From NCBI GenBank assembly GCA_006386115.1, contig VFIW01000094.1, forward strand, positions 1 through 64,000: a DNA stretch of 64,000 nt, in the 5' to 3' direction. Source of the stretch: Globisporangium splendens (Eukaryota > Oomycota > Peronosporomycetes > Pythiales > Pythiaceae). Shown here piece after piece: positions 62,401-64,000 of the stretch. Under the pieces are notes generated by a model. That model saw only the letters and a program-made list of their open reading frames with translations. It did no database searches and was not told the origin of the DNA. How positions within the stretch are numbered: position 1 is the first letter of the stretch; each line of letters begins with the position of its first letter. The translations under genes and the position numbers were made by a program.

Positions 62401-64000
62401 ACAAGCCTGATGAAGCGTCGATGACGAGCCCTAACGCGGGTAAAATCGGACCAGTTGGGGAGTACCTGCGCGTGCTGGCTACGATCGAGTGGCTCAGCAC
62501 GCTGCTAGTCTGGACAATGCAAATCGCTCAGAGTCACCTACAAAGTCGTCGTTGGTTCACTGAGTTTTCTTCGAAGCCAACGCAGCAAGTTCTTTCGCGG
62601 CTCTTTGGAGTGGACAGATCGGTTCAATACGAGCGGGCAAGCTTGGCGGCATTGCACAAGAAAAAGCAGAGTACCGCGTCCGAGCCTATGGAAGTGGAAG
62701 AAAAGACAGCTAGAGAGCGTGGATCAAGCGATGCGAAGCAGTCAAACGGCTTGTGGAAAGTCGGATCACTACTCCTGCTGCGATTTACGATAGTCATGCG
62801 CAGTCTTCTGGTTGCGTATGGAAAGTCATTTTTGTCTGCACCATTGCAGCACCGCCGTGGCGATGACAGCGTGATTCCTCTGACACCGCATGCATTGTCT
62901 CTGACGACGTCGGTTGCCCAGATCTTGGAGGCGCACGTCTTCTATATCGTAGCAGAATCGCGTGCGAAGCAAATTGATGCCTTCGTTCGACAGTATTACC
63001 TCTCGTTCCTTTTGGAAACAATCGTCACGGTCCTGTTTGAAGGGAAGAAGAAACAAGCCAACACGTTGTTGCTGGTGGAGTTGCTGAAGCCACTCAAGCG
63101 CAGCTCTGATGGAAAGTCTGCTCACGGAGAGCAGCGATCAATGGATGATGTGAATATGGTCCCACAGCCACCTGCTGTACCGGAAGGCGTTGAAGAGGTT
63201 GAAAACCCGTCAACTGATGCAACGAGCCTTCTTCAAGTTATCATGAACATTATGGCGCAATTCTTTAAAGGTTGCCTGGACCACCAATCCATATCGTCTG
63301 TGCCATCCAAGGTCGACTTGACGTCGTTCCGTATCGCTGCTGCGGCACTGAGAAAATTTTCCGACTTGGAGAGTATTTCGGCGTCTCCTTTGACTGCAGC
63401 GCTGGTGTTGAACGACGAATCTGGCGACATTGGTGACATTGATGGCCACTTCAAACCTCGTGTTCTGTCGATGCAATTGCATCAAGAGTGCGTTCGGGTT
63501 TTGTTCTCGATCTGGTCCCACCCGCAATTTGCTGCCCTTCCAGTCGACGATTGCATTTCGGATATTTTGCCAATCGCAGTGGTAATTTTGAAGAATCGTT
63601 TGGATCAAGGCGACGCTGCATCTGCGCTGGTCCGTGGAAACTCGGACGGAGACTTTGGTTTTTTAACGCACAGACATGGTCTTGGTTTTGGTCGTGGCAG
63701 AGGAAGCAGTAGCTTTGAAGACGAGACGATGTCTCTTCGAGCTGCAATTTTTGGCAGACGTTCCTCGGGACACACCCGAAGTCGACACACGTTCATTCCA
63801 GACCCTGCGATTGTCGGCAGTCTTACTGCAATGGGATTTCCGCAGGCGCGAGTTGAGCATGCGATCCGTCGAATTCAGATAAACGATGTAGAGCTTGCAA
63901 TGGAATGGATTCTGTCGCATCCAGACGAGGATGGTAACGACGAAGAAAAGTCGCAAGACGAGGATGAACAAGACAACAAAAGTGCGGATGAATTGTTGGA
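59436..64000 (+). CDS. HUWE1/UPL-type HECT ubiquitin ligase, N-terminal part
   Basis: Exon 1 is 59436-59849; after an 87-bp GT-AG intron exon 2 runs from 59937 past the window end, open throughout. 1492 residues are visible. Residues about 90-330 match the DUF908 region of HUWE1/Tom1/UPL1 (NSFEYITAFLGARNDRIVFEATRVM, RLLVVAQGRG, LHFQLYTKIRCCYAL). Long alpha-helical, armadillo-like repeats corresponding to DUF913 follow (AVLCLLTAVVGIQLGAAVL, QCIQALETTVSNHA). A UBA domain is at about 1429-1467 (VGSLTAMGFPQARVEHAIRR, AMEWILSHPDE), then an acidic stretch. The HECT domain must lie beyond the right edge. These giant ligases ubiquitinate many nuclear and cytosolic substrates, including unassembled ribosomal proteins. 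The ATG at 59436 is the first in frame. No frame break is seen in 4 kb. Confidence 0.9.

Noticed and set aside
1..64000. tRNA, rRNA, CRISPR arrays, intact transposons, viral genes
   Set aside because: I looked for cloverleaf-like ends, rRNA words, regular spacer repeats, terminal repeats with transposase or polymerase frames and saw none convincing. A tRNAscan and a repeat-library search would be needed to exclude small ones.

Overview
The window reads as nuclear DNA of an oomycete, most likely of the Phytophthora/Pythium branch. The reasons are: intron-bearing eukaryotic genes with short introns (about 70-145 bp), GC-rich third codon positions, ankyrin-repeat TKL-type kinases whose catalytic loops read HxD instead of HRD, RBR-like RING proteins, a FAR1/WRKY-GCM1-like DNA-binding domain, and a decayed Crinkler (CRN) effector-type gene. 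There is no prokaryotic operon structure, no rRNA or tRNA that I could recognise, no CRISPR and no intact transposon. All exon structures below were built by hand from splice signals, phase and family similarity.

Layout. 0-17.6 kb is mainly conserved housekeeping: N-myristoyltransferase (5' end cut off), a PX-RING protein, a membrane-anchored divergent kinase head-to-head with a WDTC1-like WD40/TPR protein, a relic of an acyltransferase, a PDZ/coiled-coil protein head-to-head with PAAF1, an SLC35C2-like transporter, 1.5 kb of non-coding DNA and a six-exon SEC22. 18-24.5 kb is a small family of HxxxDG acyltransferase paralogues in which only one copy keeps the catalytic His. 24.8-30.9 kb holds an ankyrin/pseudokinase/kinase gene, broken in its second kinase domain, head-to-head with an RBR-like RING gene. 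31.4-33.9 kb has two translation initiation factors (mitochondrial IF3 and eIF2-alpha). 34.4-38.9 kb encodes a cation-chloride cotransporter fused in frame to a two-pore channel. 39.2-40.6 kb is a CRN pseudogene. 41.1-43.0 kb encodes a FAR1-like DNA-binding domain, a Gln-Ala repeat and a dCTP pyrophosphatase in one five-exon reading frame. 44.2-45.6 kb is a chimeric relic of ankyrin and RBR pieces. 45.7-54.6 kb has a coiled-coil protein, a 93-residue protein with a 17-nt exon, the DEAD-box helicase DDX27/Drs1 and a mucin-like membrane protein. 56.4-58.7 kb is a ten-exon threonine deaminase whose PLP-lysine codon reads Asn. 59.4 kb to the end is the N-terminal part of a HUWE1/UPL-type HECT E3 with a UBA domain.

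How the parts relate. Ubiquitin and proteasome functions recur (PX-RING, WDTC1, PAAF1, RBR, HUWE1), as do membrane traffic and transport (SEC22, SLC35, cotransporter-channel) and translation or ribosome assembly (IF3mt, eIF2-alpha, DDX27). These are neighbours, not a co-regulated system. The accessory parts (acyltransferase cluster, tandem kinase, CRN, ankyrin/RBR relic) show duplication followed by decay. The most notable observations are the two gene fusions, the active-site losses, and the chimeric relic.
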